DNA of 46,145 nt, from positions 1-46,145 of the forward strand of contig NZ_QKQV01000016.1 of assembly GCF_003233725.1 (NCBI RefSeq). Direction: 5' to 3'. Positions 16,403 through 24,129 of this stretch are shown piece by piece. The position numbers and the translations under genes were made by a program. The stretch comes from Mesonia sp. K7 (lineage in GTDB: Bacteria > Bacteroidota > Bacteroidia > Flavobacteriales > Flavobacteriaceae). Position 1 is the stretch's first letter; each line of letters opens with the position of its first letter. The notes below the pieces were generated by a model. It was not told the DNA's origin, searched no databases, and was given only the letters and a program-made list of their open reading frames with translations.

Positions 16403-17293
16403 ATGTCCGATTGGAAAGGCAAATCAAAAGGCTCTGTTTTTGGCTATAAGGTTTTTGTTTTTCTACTCAAAAATTTAGGAGTAAAACCCGCTTATTTTTT
16501 ACTCTATTTTGTAGCGTTTTATTACTTGCTTACGAGTTTTAAAACCAACAAATATACATATATTTATTTCCGTAAACGACATCAGTTTTCTATCCTAAAA
16601 TCTATCATAGGAATCTACAAAACCTATTTGCAATTAGGAAAATCGCTTATCGACAGAATAGCTATTTCTACCGATTTACAAGATAAGTTTACCTTTGAGT
16701 TTGATGGTATAGATCATATTCAGAAAATGATAGATAGCGCTCAAGGCGGATTGATATTTACCGCACATATCGGTAATTTTAATGTCGCACAACGTTTTTT
16801 TGATAGGTTTACCCAAAACCAGAAAATGTATATGGTGATCACCGATGCCGAACATCGACAAATTAAAGATTACATATCACAATTGGTCAACTCAAACGTT
16901 TTGCAACTTATTGTCATTAAAGAAGATATGTCTCATATTTTTGAAATCAATCAAGCGATTCAAAACAACGAAATTATTATTTTTGCAGCAGACAGAAGCG
17001 GAAAAGGAAGACAAATCTATACAACGTTTTTAGGAAAAGCCTCTCCGTTTTTTGAAGGTCCTTTTAAACTTGCTGCCCAAAAGAAACTCCCTATTTTATT
17101 TGCTTATATTATGAGAGAGCCCAAGTCGCATTACCATTTGTACGCCAGACCTTTTATTTCTGATGATTTTTCTAAAAAAAATATTCTAAATAATTATATT
17201 GCATCTTTAGAAAAAATGGTCAAAAAATATCCTTACCAATGGTTTAATTTTTATGACTTTTGGGAAGAGTTCAATAGCTATGAATCCAACTAA
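16403..17293 (+). CDS. LpxL/HtrB-type lysophospholipid acyltransferase
   Basis: The protein has 296 residues, the usual LpxL size. One hydrophobic segment lies at about 15-45. The active-site block is THE-like AHIGNFN with His122, but the acidic residue of the usual H-x4-D/E motif is Asn here. It is followed by AADRSGKG (196-202) and GPFKLAAQKKLPILFAYI, both typical of the family. Known role in aryl polyene clusters: transfer of acyl or aryl chains at the inner membrane. Substrate and acceptor are unknown here. The changed H-x4-D position deserves an alignment. Its 3' end overlaps the next gene by 14 bp. Confidence 0.85.
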   Translation: MSDWKGKSKGSVFGYKVFVFLLKNLGVKPAYFLLYFVAFYYLLTSFKTNKYTYIYFRKRHQFSILKSIIGIYKTYLQLGKSLIDRIAISTDLQDKFTFEFDGIDHIQKMIDSAQGGLIFTAHIGNFNVAQRFFDRFTQNQKMYMVITDAEHRQIKDYISQLVNSNVLQLIVIKEDMSHIFEINQAIQNNEIIIFAADRSGKGRQIYTTFLGKASPFFEGPFKLAAQKKLPILFAYIMREPKSHYHLYARPFISDDFSKKNILNNYIASLEKMVKKYPYQWFNFYDFWEEFNSYESN

Positions 17294-17717
17294 TTATCTG
17301 ATTCCGATAAGTAAAACACAAGAATTATTACCACAAAAAACTCCTTTTGTGATGGTAGATTCTATCATCCATCAAAATAATCAAGAAGCAGTATGTAGTT
17401 TTTACATTCAGGAAAACAATATATTGGTTCAGCGTGGATTTTTGTCAGAAGTGGGTTTGATAGAAAATATGGCGCAGTCTATTGCTTTACAAAGCATTTA
17501 CATGGCTTACCTCAACAGTATAGAAAAATCACAAATGGGTTTTATAGGTGCTATCGATAATTTGGTGATATACGAACTTCCAAAAACTAATTCTTACATC
17601 TTAACTAAAGTTAAAGTAATACAAGAATTTGGAGCTATAAGACTCTGCCAAACAGAGGTTTTTACAGAATCGAATAAGAAAATAGCTGAGGCCAAATTAA
17701 AAACTGCAACTCCATAA
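17280..17717 (+). CDS. Hot-dog dehydratase subunit, ApeP-like
   Basis: The start is the ATG at 17280, giving 145 residues. A longer frame from 17253 is only open sequence inside the previous gene. The fold pattern is FabZ-like: LLPQKTPFVMVDSI, then VGLIENMAQSIALQ. The Glu of the dehydratase dyad is kept (Glu62 in LIENMAQ). The region where FabZ has GHFP reads NNILVQRGFLSEVG with no His. This matches the ApeP-type subunit of the aryl polyene dehydratase, which works with an ApeI-type partner. The partner here is probably the protein at 23760-24128. It would dehydrate 3-hydroxyacyl-ACP to the trans-enoyl form. Confidence 0.82.
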   Translation: MNPTNYLIPISKTQELLPQKTPFVMVDSIIHQNNQEAVCSFYIQENNILVQRGFLSEVGLIENMAQSIALQSIYMAYLNSIEKSQMGFIGAIDNLVIYELPKTNSYILTKVKVIQEFGAIRLCQTEVFTESNKKIAEAKLKTATP

Positions 17718-17725
17718 TTTAAATC

Positions 17726-18184
17726 ATGAGAAGAAGTAAACATGTAGCATTAACACCGCTTCAAAGTGAATGTAAAATTAGAGTAAGGTTTAAAGATTGT
17801 GACCCACTTCAGATTGTTTGGCACGGAAATTATTTGGTGTATTTTGAAGATGGAAGAGAAGCTTTTAATAAAAAATATGGGTTGGATTATAGCGCGATTT
17901 ATGAACAAGAGGGTTTTTCTCTACCTATTGTTCAATCGTTTTGCGAACATCAATATTCACTGAAGTATGGCGATACCGCTACAGTAAAAGTTTTTTTATG
18001 CGAAAATCAGGCTGCTAAAATTCATTTTAAGTACGAGATTTACAATCAACATGAGCAACTTTGCTGTGTAGGAGAAACCATACAGGTTTTTGTGTATAAA
18101 CGAAATGTTGATAAACAAAATGAGTTATCGTTGGTCATCCCTGAATTTTATAGGAGTTGGCAAAAGAAATATCAATTGTGTTGA
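17726..18184 (+). CDS. Hot-dog acyl-CoA/ACP thioesterase, YbgC/4-HBT type
   Basis: The protein has 152 residues. The signature VRFKDCDPLQIVWHGNYLVYFEDGREAF holds the catalytic Asp (D24 or D26) and His33, as in YbgC and 4-hydroxybenzoyl-CoA thioesterase. Known in aryl polyene clusters: a thioesterase (ApeK-like) that clears or releases chains. A release or editing role is inference. It follows the dehydratase by 8 bp, and its end overlaps the next ketosynthase in the TTGA overlap at 18181-18184. Confidence 0.85.
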   Translation: MRRSKHVALTPLQSECKIRVRFKDCDPLQIVWHGNYLVYFEDGREAFNKKYGLDYSAIYEQEGFSLPIVQSFCEHQYSLKYGDTATVKVFLCENQAAKIHFKYEIYNQHEQLCCVGETIQVFVYKRNVDKQNELSLVIPEFYRSWQKKYQLC

Positions 18185-19317
18185 ACCAAAAAATCTACAT
18201 AAAAGATGATGTCATCATTTCTGCTTTGGGGTTTTCTACCGAAGAAAACATACAACAGATTTCCAAAGGGATCTCAGCTATAAAAAAACATGGAATAGGA
18301 AGCAAAGCCTATTATACATCTATTATTGAAGAAGAGTTGATAAATCAACAATTTCAAAAAATAGGAGACATCAACGCATTTACGAAGTTGGAAAAAATAT
18401 TGCTGTTGGCTACACAGCAATTGTTTGATAAAAACCCTGATATTGATAAAAACACTTTAGAAATGGTAATTGCCAGCACTAAAGGAAATATTTATTTACT
18501 AGGCGAGAACCACGATTTTTCAGAAGAAAGGGTATTACTTTCCGCTTTAAGCGAAATTCTACAAATATTTTTTGGTTTAAAGCATCAACCAGTTGTCGTT
18601 TCGAATGCTTGTGTATCGAGTGGTTTAGCTATTTCGGTGGCACGACAATTACTTCAGAAAGAAACTACAGAAAATGTGATGGTGTTGGGAGGTGATTTGG
18701 TTTCTGAATTTGTCTTATCGGGTTTCGACTCTTTTCAAGCCTTAGCAGAAGGCATTTGCAGACCTTACGATAAAGACAGATCAGGAATTAATATAGGAGA
18801 AGCTGTCGCTGGAATGTTGCTCTCAAAGCAGCCTATAAAAGGAATCAATACAGCTATTTTGGCAGAAGCAAACGTCAATGATGCCAACCATATTTCGGGG
18901 CCTTCGAGAACAGGAGAAGGCTTGTATTTGTCGGTGAAAAAAGTTATAGCATTGGCTCAAAAAACGACAAAGGATATCGATTATATTTCTGCTCACGGAA
19001 CCGCAACACTTTTTAACGACCAAATGGAGTCGGTAGCTTTTAATCGTTTAGAGATGCAAGATGTGCCTTTAAACAGTTTAAAAGCCTATTTTGGCCATAC
19101 GTTAGGAGCCGCGACACTTTTGGAAACGATTGTTGCTAATTATAGTTTAAAAAACAATATGATTTTTTCTTCTATGGGTTTACAAGCGTTAGATAGCAAT
19201 ATTCAATTGAATGTCGTAAAAGCAACTATCAATAAAGAACTCAAAACCATTTTAAAAACAGCTTCTGGATTTGGAGGTTCTAACTTTGCTATGCTGCTTC
19301 AAAAAGAAATGTATTGA
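18181..19317 (+). CDS. Ketosynthase (second), with TTG start
   Basis: No ATG is available. TTG at 18181 overlaps the stop TGA of the thioesterase as TTGA and is the best start, giving 378 residues. An in-frame GTG at 18178 is possible. Catalytic residues from this start are Cys144 (VSNACVSSG), His272 (ISAHGTAT) and His306 (YFGHTLGAA), so the C-H-H set is intact. The sequence is more diverged than the first ketosynthase and is shorter at the N-terminus. It is probably a specialised condensing enzyme of the pigment pathway. Confidence 0.88.
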   Translation: MNQKIYIKDDVIISALGFSTEENIQQISKGISAIKKHGIGSKAYYTSIIEEELINQQFQKIGDINAFTKLEKILLLATQQLFDKNPDIDKNTLEMVIASTKGNIYLLGENHDFSEERVLLSALSEILQIFFGLKHQPVVVSNACVSSGLAISVARQLLQKETTENVMVLGGDLVSEFVLSGFDSFQALAEGICRPYDKDRSGINIGEAVAGMLLSKQPIKGINTAILAEANVNDANHISGPSRTGEGLYLSVKKVIALAQKTTKDIDYISAHGTATLFNDQMESVAFNRLEMQDVPLNSLKAYFGHTLGAATLLETIVANYSLKNNMIFSSMGLQALDSNIQLNVVKATINKELKTILKTASGFGGSNFAMLLQKEMY

Positions 19318-19919
19318 AAGAAAATTTTTACATACAAGGTTCGGTTATTATTAGAAATGATCAGGTTTTTAAAAACGGAGATAAAATCTTTCAGCCTGAT
19401 ATAAATGTAGATAGAAAAGACTTTTTAAAAGCAGTCTATACATTCCTGGAAATAAGCTATCCAAAATTCCATAAAATGGATGATTTATGTAAACTGGGCA
19501 TATTGGCGACCGAAATATTACAGCAAAATAAGCCTATCAATAGCCAAACAGGGTTGGTTTTTCAGAATAAATCAGGTAGCTTAGTTAGCGATTTCAATCA
19601 CCAGCAAATAATAAACGATTTTGCTTCACCGGCTATTTTTGTATATACTTTACCAAATATTGTGATGGGTGAAGTTTGTATTATGTATCAGTTAAATTCA
19701 GAGAACTTTTTCTTTATAAATCCGCATTTTGACTGTAATTTTGTGTATCATTACACCCAAAATTTGTTGGAAAATAAAAGTTCCCAAGAAATTGTTTGTG
19801 GTTGGGTAGAAGTAAATTTAGAATCCTACGATATTTTTTTATGCCGTGTAAATAAAGAAAAATCGAGGCACATTTTTACCCCGGAAAACTTAAAAAAAGC
19901 ATATCATAACAATGAGTAA
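19314..19919 (+). CDS. Truncated, degenerate ketosynthase-like protein
   Basis: The protein has 201 residues, with a TTG start overlapping the previous stop as TTGA. It lacks catalytic Cys and His, but a segment about 115-160 reads SPAIFVYTLPNIVMGEVCI and then a hydrophobic strand. That is the ketosynthase pattern before the active-site Cys (P-x-F-x-x-T-x-x-N-x-x-x-G-x). It therefore looks like an N-terminal half of a ketosynthase fold that has lost catalysis, perhaps a partner or chain-length subunit. No named family is recognised with certainty. It sits between two intact ketosynthases and an ACP, so it belongs to the condensation machinery. Confidence 0.65.
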   Translation: MKENFYIQGSVIIRNDQVFKNGDKIFQPDINVDRKDFLKAVYTFLEISYPKFHKMDDLCKLGILATEILQQNKPINSQTGLVFQNKSGSLVSDFNHQQIINDFASPAIFVYTLPNIVMGEVCIMYQLNSENFFFINPHFDCNFVYHYTQNLLENKSSQEIVCGWVEVNLESYDIFLCRVNKEKSRHIFTPENLKKAYHNNE

Positions 19920-20163
19920 TTTAAGAGAAGAATTAAAATATAAAATCATAGAAAACCTTAACCTTGAAGATTTAAGTGTTGAAGATATTGGTAATAACGA
20001 TTTGCTTTTTGGTGATGACATAGGCTTAGATTCTATCGATGCTTTAGAAATTATTGTACTGCTAGAGAAAGATTATGGAATCAAAATCACTGACCCTAAA
20101 CAAGGGAAAGAAATCTTTGAGAGTATAGAAACCATCGCTCAATTTATTGAGAAAAACCAATAA
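19912..20163 (+). CDS. Acyl carrier protein (second)
   Basis: The protein has 83 residues. The phosphopantetheine Ser41 is in GLDSIDALEII, and the third-helix region has the LEKDYGIKI pattern. It overlaps the degenerate ketosynthase gene by 8 bp and is followed 2 bp later by the next ketosynthase. The presence of two ACPs (here and at 16146) is typical of aryl polyene systems, where one may hold the aryl starter and the other the growing chain. The split of roles is not visible in sequence. Confidence 0.92.
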   Translation: MSNLREELKYKIIENLNLEDLSVEDIGNNDLLFGDDIGLDSIDALEIIVLLEKDYGIKITDPKQGKEIFESIETIAQFIEKNQ

Positions 20164-20165
20164 AA

Positions 20166-21347
20166 ATGCGAGTTGCCATTACAGGTTTAGGAATTATTTC
20201 TGCTATTGGCAATCATGCTGAAGAACATTTTTTTTCTTTAAAAAATAAGCAATCAGGAGTAGGGAAGTTGGCTTTATTAGAGACTGCTCATGATAATTTA
20301 CCTTTCGGTGAAATAAAACTTACCAATCAACAACTTGAAGAAGCTTTAGACCTACCAAAGAAAAATAATTTTACCAGAGCTTCACTTTTGGGTTTATTCG
20401 CTGTCAAACAAGCTATCAAGCAAGCCAATTTGAATTTGATTGGTGAATTGAGTTTTATCAACGGAACCAGTGTTGGCGGAATGGATTTTTCAGAAAAGTA
20501 TTGGAAGGAGTTCAAAGAAAACTCTCCTAAAAATAAATATATTGAAGCACAACATCCCGGATTTACAACCAATACTATGGCCGAAGCCATGGGTTTAAAA
20601 AATTATACCACCACGATTAGTACCGCTTGTTCTTCGGGAGCCAATGCGATTATCAAAGCATCAAAACTTATCGAAAATAACCAGGCCCACATTGTTCTGG
20701 CAGGAGCAACCGATTGCTTGTCTAAATTTACCATCAACGGTTTTAATTCCTTAAAAATTCTATCAGAAAAACCTTGCATGCCTTTCGATAAAAACAGGAC
20801 AGGACTCAATTTAGGCGAAGGAGCTGCTTATTTGATTCTAGAATCAGAACAGTCCGCTTTAAAGCGAAATCAACCTATTTTGGCGTATCTTTCTGGTTAC
20901 GGAAATGCCAATGACGCATTTCATCAAACTGCTTCTTCAGAAACGGGAGAAGGTTCTTTTTTAACGATGCAAAAAGCACTGGAGAAATCAGGATTAGAAA
21001 CAAGAGATATCGATTATATCAATGCTCATGGTACGGCAACTTACAATAATGATTTATCGGAAGGAATTGCCATTTCAAAAATATTTGAGAGTGAAATCCC
21101 CGAAGTAAGTAGCACCAAAGCCTTTACAGGACATACTTTAGCTGCTGCAGGAGCGATCGAAGCGGTTTTTTCTACCTTGGCTATACAACAGCAGTGTATT
21201 TTTCCTAATTTAAATTTTCAAGATAAAATAGAAGAAATCGGTTTTGAACCCCAAACGGGTTTTGTTGAAAAGGAAATCAATCACGTTTTGTCCAATTCTT
21301 TTGGTTTTGGAGGTAATTGTTCATCTTTAATTTTTTCAAAAGCTTAA
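20166..21347 (+). CDS. Ketosynthase (third), FabF-like
   Basis: The protein has 393 residues. Catalytic Cys155 is in ISTACSSGAN, His288 in NAHGTATY, and Lys318 and His323 in STKAFTGHT. NSFGFGGNCSSLI closes the protein. It is an active condensing enzyme, followed immediately by a Cys-less ketosynthase-like gene at 21348. That order (KS then CLF) is the classical type II PKS pair, so these two probably form the heterodimer that sets chain length. Confidence 0.92.
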   Translation: MRVAITGLGIISAIGNHAEEHFFSLKNKQSGVGKLALLETAHDNLPFGEIKLTNQQLEEALDLPKKNNFTRASLLGLFAVKQAIKQANLNLIGELSFINGTSVGGMDFSEKYWKEFKENSPKNKYIEAQHPGFTTNTMAEAMGLKNYTTTISTACSSGANAIIKASKLIENNQAHIVLAGATDCLSKFTINGFNSLKILSEKPCMPFDKNRTGLNLGEGAAYLILESEQSALKRNQPILAYLSGYGNANDAFHQTASSETGEGSFLTMQKALEKSGLETRDIDYINAHGTATYNNDLSEGIAISKIFESEIPEVSSTKAFTGHTLAAAGAIEAVFSTLAIQQQCIFPNLNFQDKIEEIGFEPQTGFVEKEINHVLSNSFGFGGNCSSLIFSKA

Positions 21348-22349
21348 ATGATGTATATCAACGGATTTTCAGCTATTAATACATTGACCAAAGCGGGAGA
21401 AAACGAGCTTTCTCTTGAGGCTGGTTTTGTAGCGGTTCCTTTTAAAAGACAAGCTTATCAAGACTATAAAAATTACATCAAAGGTGCTGCTTTACGCCGT
21501 ATGTCACCTTCGGTAAAAATGAGTGCAGTGGCTGCACAACAAGTTATTTCACAAGCAAATCATAAAAACCTGAACGGAGTAATTGTAGGAACCGGAATGG
21601 GCTGCAAAGCTGATTCGGATGCTTTTTTAGAAAAGCTTTTAGAAGACGAAACCTTGTTGTCACCAACGAAATTCATACAGTCTACACACAATACTGTTGC
21701 AGGTCAATTGGCCATTTTACTCGATTGCAAAGCTTATAATATGACATTTGTGCAAAACTCGCTTTCACTGGAAAGTGCATTGATTGATGCACAATTAGAA
21801 CTTGCTTCTTCTGAAGAGAAAAATATTTTGGTTGGAGGTGTCGACGAACTTTCACCAAAAACAGAAGAACATCTCCAGTTCTTACACCCCGAAAGTACAT
21901 TTAATTTTGGGGAAGGAGCTCATTTTTTTATGGTTGCTAATCAAAAATATAACGAAAGTGTTGCCCAAATAAAATCTATTGAGCTTGTAAGCGAATTGAA
22001 AGCAGAAAACTTACAGACCAAAATCAATGAGATTTTAGAAAGAAATAAATTGCAAATAAATGATATTGATGCTGTGATTTTAGGAATTGATCAATATCTT
22101 GATAATTACTATGGTATTTTGCAGGAAACATTTCACAATAGTGCAGTTTACACGTATAAAAATAAGATAGGGGAGTTTTATACGACTAATGGTTTTGCCC
22201 TTTGGTTGGCTTGTTATGGTTTTAAAAATCAACAAATTCCTACGGAATTTTTGTATGGAAAAACAGTCGGAAAAAGACTAAACAATGTATTGATTTACAA
22301 TCAAAATAACGGAAAAGAGCACAGCTTTATTTTAGTACAAAACCTATGA
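21348..22349 (+). CDS. Chain-length-factor-like ketosynthase homologue
   Basis: The protein has 333 residues. Tandem ATGs lie at 21348 and 21351. It keeps the ketosynthase scaffold (LRRMSPSVKMSAVAAQQVI, VIVGTGMGC, ILVGGVDEL), but the active-site Cys region reads VQNSLSLESAL with no Cys. The two His regions are also changed: AVILGIDQYLD replaces HGT, and KIGEFYTTNG replaces TGH. It is therefore a non-condensing partner, as in CLF and ApeC-type proteins (Ketoacyl-synt_2-like). It starts directly after the stop of the third ketosynthase. Confidence 0.85.
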   Translation: MMYINGFSAINTLTKAGENELSLEAGFVAVPFKRQAYQDYKNYIKGAALRRMSPSVKMSAVAAQQVISQANHKNLNGVIVGTGMGCKADSDAFLEKLLEDETLLSPTKFIQSTHNTVAGQLAILLDCKAYNMTFVQNSLSLESALIDAQLELASSEEKNILVGGVDELSPKTEEHLQFLHPESTFNFGEGAHFFMVANQKYNESVAQIKSIELVSELKAENLQTKINEILERNKLQINDIDAVILGIDQYLDNYYGILQETFHNSAVYTYKNKIGEFYTTNGFALWLACYGFKNQQIPTEFLYGKTVGKRLNNVLIYNQNNGKEHSFILVQNL

Positions 22350-23119
22350 AGTACAAGGTAGTCAATCTTCTTTTTTTTGTAATCTTTATCATTGTTTTGG
22401 TGTTGATTTATCAATCAATTTTACCAATTATTTCTTTGATCTACTTGTTGCTATTATACTTGGCAGTCACTTTTGCAGGAGCAACTATTGTGCGTTGGAA
22501 TTACTTTTTTGAGGCTTACCATCACAACAAAAGCACTTTAAAAAACGAAGTGTCGATTACTTTTGATGATGGCCCTACAGCAAACACCCTAGAAATACTA
22601 AACATTTTAGATAGGTTTGATGCGAAAGCCACTTTTTTTTGTATAGGTCATAAAATAGATGAAAGACCAGAGGTTTTCAAAGCAATTATCGCTAAAGGTC
22701 ATACGGTTGCCAACCATACTTATTCGCATCCTAAAAATTATGGTTTTTTGAGTACTAAAACCGTGGTAAACGAAATAGAAAGCTGTAATCTAGCAATAAA
22801 AAACCATAGTGGTCTTATTTCCAAGCTTTACCGAACCCCTTTTGGAAATGCTAATCCAAAAATAAAAAGAGCACTACAAAAAACAGGGTTAACCCCGATA
22901 GGATGGAGTATTAGAAGTTTTGACACACTTATTTCTAGTAAAAAAATTATTTTAAAGCGCGTTACCAGCCGAGTAAAAAAAGGGGATATTATTTTGCTTC
23001 ATGATAGTCAAATGCATACCAATGTCATTTTGGAGCAGTTATTGTTATTCTTAAAAAATAAAAATTTAAAATCGGTTACCGTAGATCAATTATTAAACCT
23101 TAAAGCTTATGAAGATTAA
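22346..23119 (+). CDS. Membrane-anchored polysaccharide deacetylase (NodB family)
   Basis: The protein has 257 residues. Two hydrophobic segments fill residues 7-48 and are followed by the NodB domain. Motifs are ITFDDGPT (Asp74, Asp75), NHTYSHP (His124, His128), YRTPFG and LLHDS. The metal-binding Asp-His-His set is complete, so it should be an active deacetylase at the membrane. It overlaps the previous gene by ATGA. In the pigment operon it may remove an acetyl group from a sugar or amino-sugar head group of the product, which fits the GT2 gene downstream. This is inference; the real substrate is unknown. Confidence 0.85.
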   Translation: MKYKVVNLLFFVIFIIVLVLIYQSILPIISLIYLLLLYLAVTFAGATIVRWNYFFEAYHHNKSTLKNEVSITFDDGPTANTLEILNILDRFDAKATFFCIGHKIDERPEVFKAIIAKGHTVANHTYSHPKNYGFLSTKTVVNEIESCNLAIKNHSGLISKLYRTPFGNANPKIKRALQKTGLTPIGWSIRSFDTLISSKKIILKRVTSRVKKGDIILLHDSQMHTNVILEQLLLFLKNKNLKSVTVDQLLNLKAYED

Positions 23120-23729
23120 AGTTTTAATCCTATTATTTTTTATTGTACAACTAGGTTTTTCACAGGAAAAAATGAGTGATTCAGAAATTTCTGTTTTCAA
23201 AAATAAAGTTGAACAAAAAGCTGCATCAGTAAAAACCATGCAAAGTGGTTTTGTGCAAAACAAATACTTAAGCTATATGCAAAACCCCGTAAAAAGCGAG
23301 GGAGAAGTATTCTATAAAGAACCTAAAACGCTAAAGTGGAGTTATACAAAACCAGATCAAAACACGATCATTTTTAAAGATGGAAGTCTGTTTGTAAAGA
23401 ATAATGGAAAAGCTAGAGAAATAAAAGTAGATCAAAACAAAATGTTTGAAAACCTAGTAGGTTTGCTTACCCAAAGTATGAACGGAAAAATTTTAAACAA
23501 TCCTGATTTTAAAGCTAGTTTTTATAAAAAAGAAGGCTTAGTGACGGTAAAAATGTTACCCAATGAAGAAAGCTTGAGAGAAATTTTCAAAAATATAGAA
23601 ATCACATTTACAAGAGAATATACCATTAAAAAAGTAAAGTTAGTTGATTTATCTGAGGACATCACAGAAATTAAATTTACAGAGATGCAAATCAATCTAC
23701 CTGTTGCGGATAGTGTTTTTGGCATATAA
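23109..23729 (+). CDS. LolA-like lipoprotein carrier
   Basis: The protein has 206 residues. A signal peptide ends near LGFSQ. The mature part has the LolA look: TMQSGFVQNKYLSYM, EGEVFYKEPKTLKWSY, FVKNNGKARE, then repeated beta strands ending in NLPVADSVF. Known role: a half-barrel carrier that moves lipids through the periplasm. Aryl polyene and flexirubin clusters typically carry such a protein beside an MMPL exporter, to move the hydrophobic pigment to the outer membrane. It overlaps the deacetylase gene by 11 bp. Confidence 0.88.
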   Translation: MKIKVLILLFFIVQLGFSQEKMSDSEISVFKNKVEQKAASVKTMQSGFVQNKYLSYMQNPVKSEGEVFYKEPKTLKWSYTKPDQNTIIFKDGSLFVKNNGKAREIKVDQNKMFENLVGLLTQSMNGKILNNPDFKASFYKKEGLVTVKMLPNEESLREIFKNIEITFTREYTIKKVKLVDLSEDITEIKFTEMQINLPVADSVFGI

Positions 23730-23759
23730 TTTATATTTTTATGGCGAAATACATCAATC

Positions 23760-24128
23760 TTGAAAACACTTTTAGCTAATTTTACTGAAGTTCTTCACCG
23801 GTCAAATGAAGAAAACCAACTCGAAACTACCTTAAAACTCAACGTACAGCACGAAGTTTTTAAAGGACATTTTCCTGAAATGCCGGTTTTGCCTGGGGTT
23901 TTAATCACCCAATTATTTAAAGAAGAAGTAGCGTTTTATTTGCAAAAACAACTTTTGATTGGTGAAGTCAAGCAAATTAAATTCTTAAAAGTAATCAACC
24001 CAACAGAAAGTGAAGAGGTTACTTTAAAAATAACATTAAATTTAGAAGAAAATATTTCGCTCAAAGGCGAAATGATTCATCAAAACCAAACCGCTGCCAA
24101 AGTAAGGTTAACCCTAAAGCAAAGTTAA
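23760..24128 (+). CDS. Hot-dog dehydratase subunit, ApeI-like (TTG start)
   Basis: The protein has 122 residues, with a TTG start at 23760. An ATG at 23741 is in another frame and opens only a 12-codon ORF. The motif HEVFKGHFPEMPVLPGVLITQ keeps the dehydratase His (His37 in GHFP). The residue 14 positions later, Glu in FabZ, is Gln51. This is the mirror image of the protein at 17280, which keeps Glu and lacks His. It would form the dehydratase with that protein, as known for the ApeI:ApeP heterodimer. There is a 30 bp gap to the LolA gene. Confidence 0.82.
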   Translation: MKTLLANFTEVLHRSNEENQLETTLKLNVQHEVFKGHFPEMPVLPGVLITQLFKEEVAFYLQKQLLIGEVKQIKFLKVINPTESEEVTLKITLNLEENISLKGEMIHQNQTAAKVRLTLKQS

Positions 24129-24129
24129 T

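Noticed and set aside
17253-17279. Longer start for the ApeP-like dehydratase
   Set aside because: The added residues come from the 3' end of the acyltransferase gene in another frame; the ATG at 17280 is normal.
23741-23779. 12-codon leader ORF before the ApeI-like gene
   Set aside because: It is too short to judge and overlaps the dehydratase start; probably chance.
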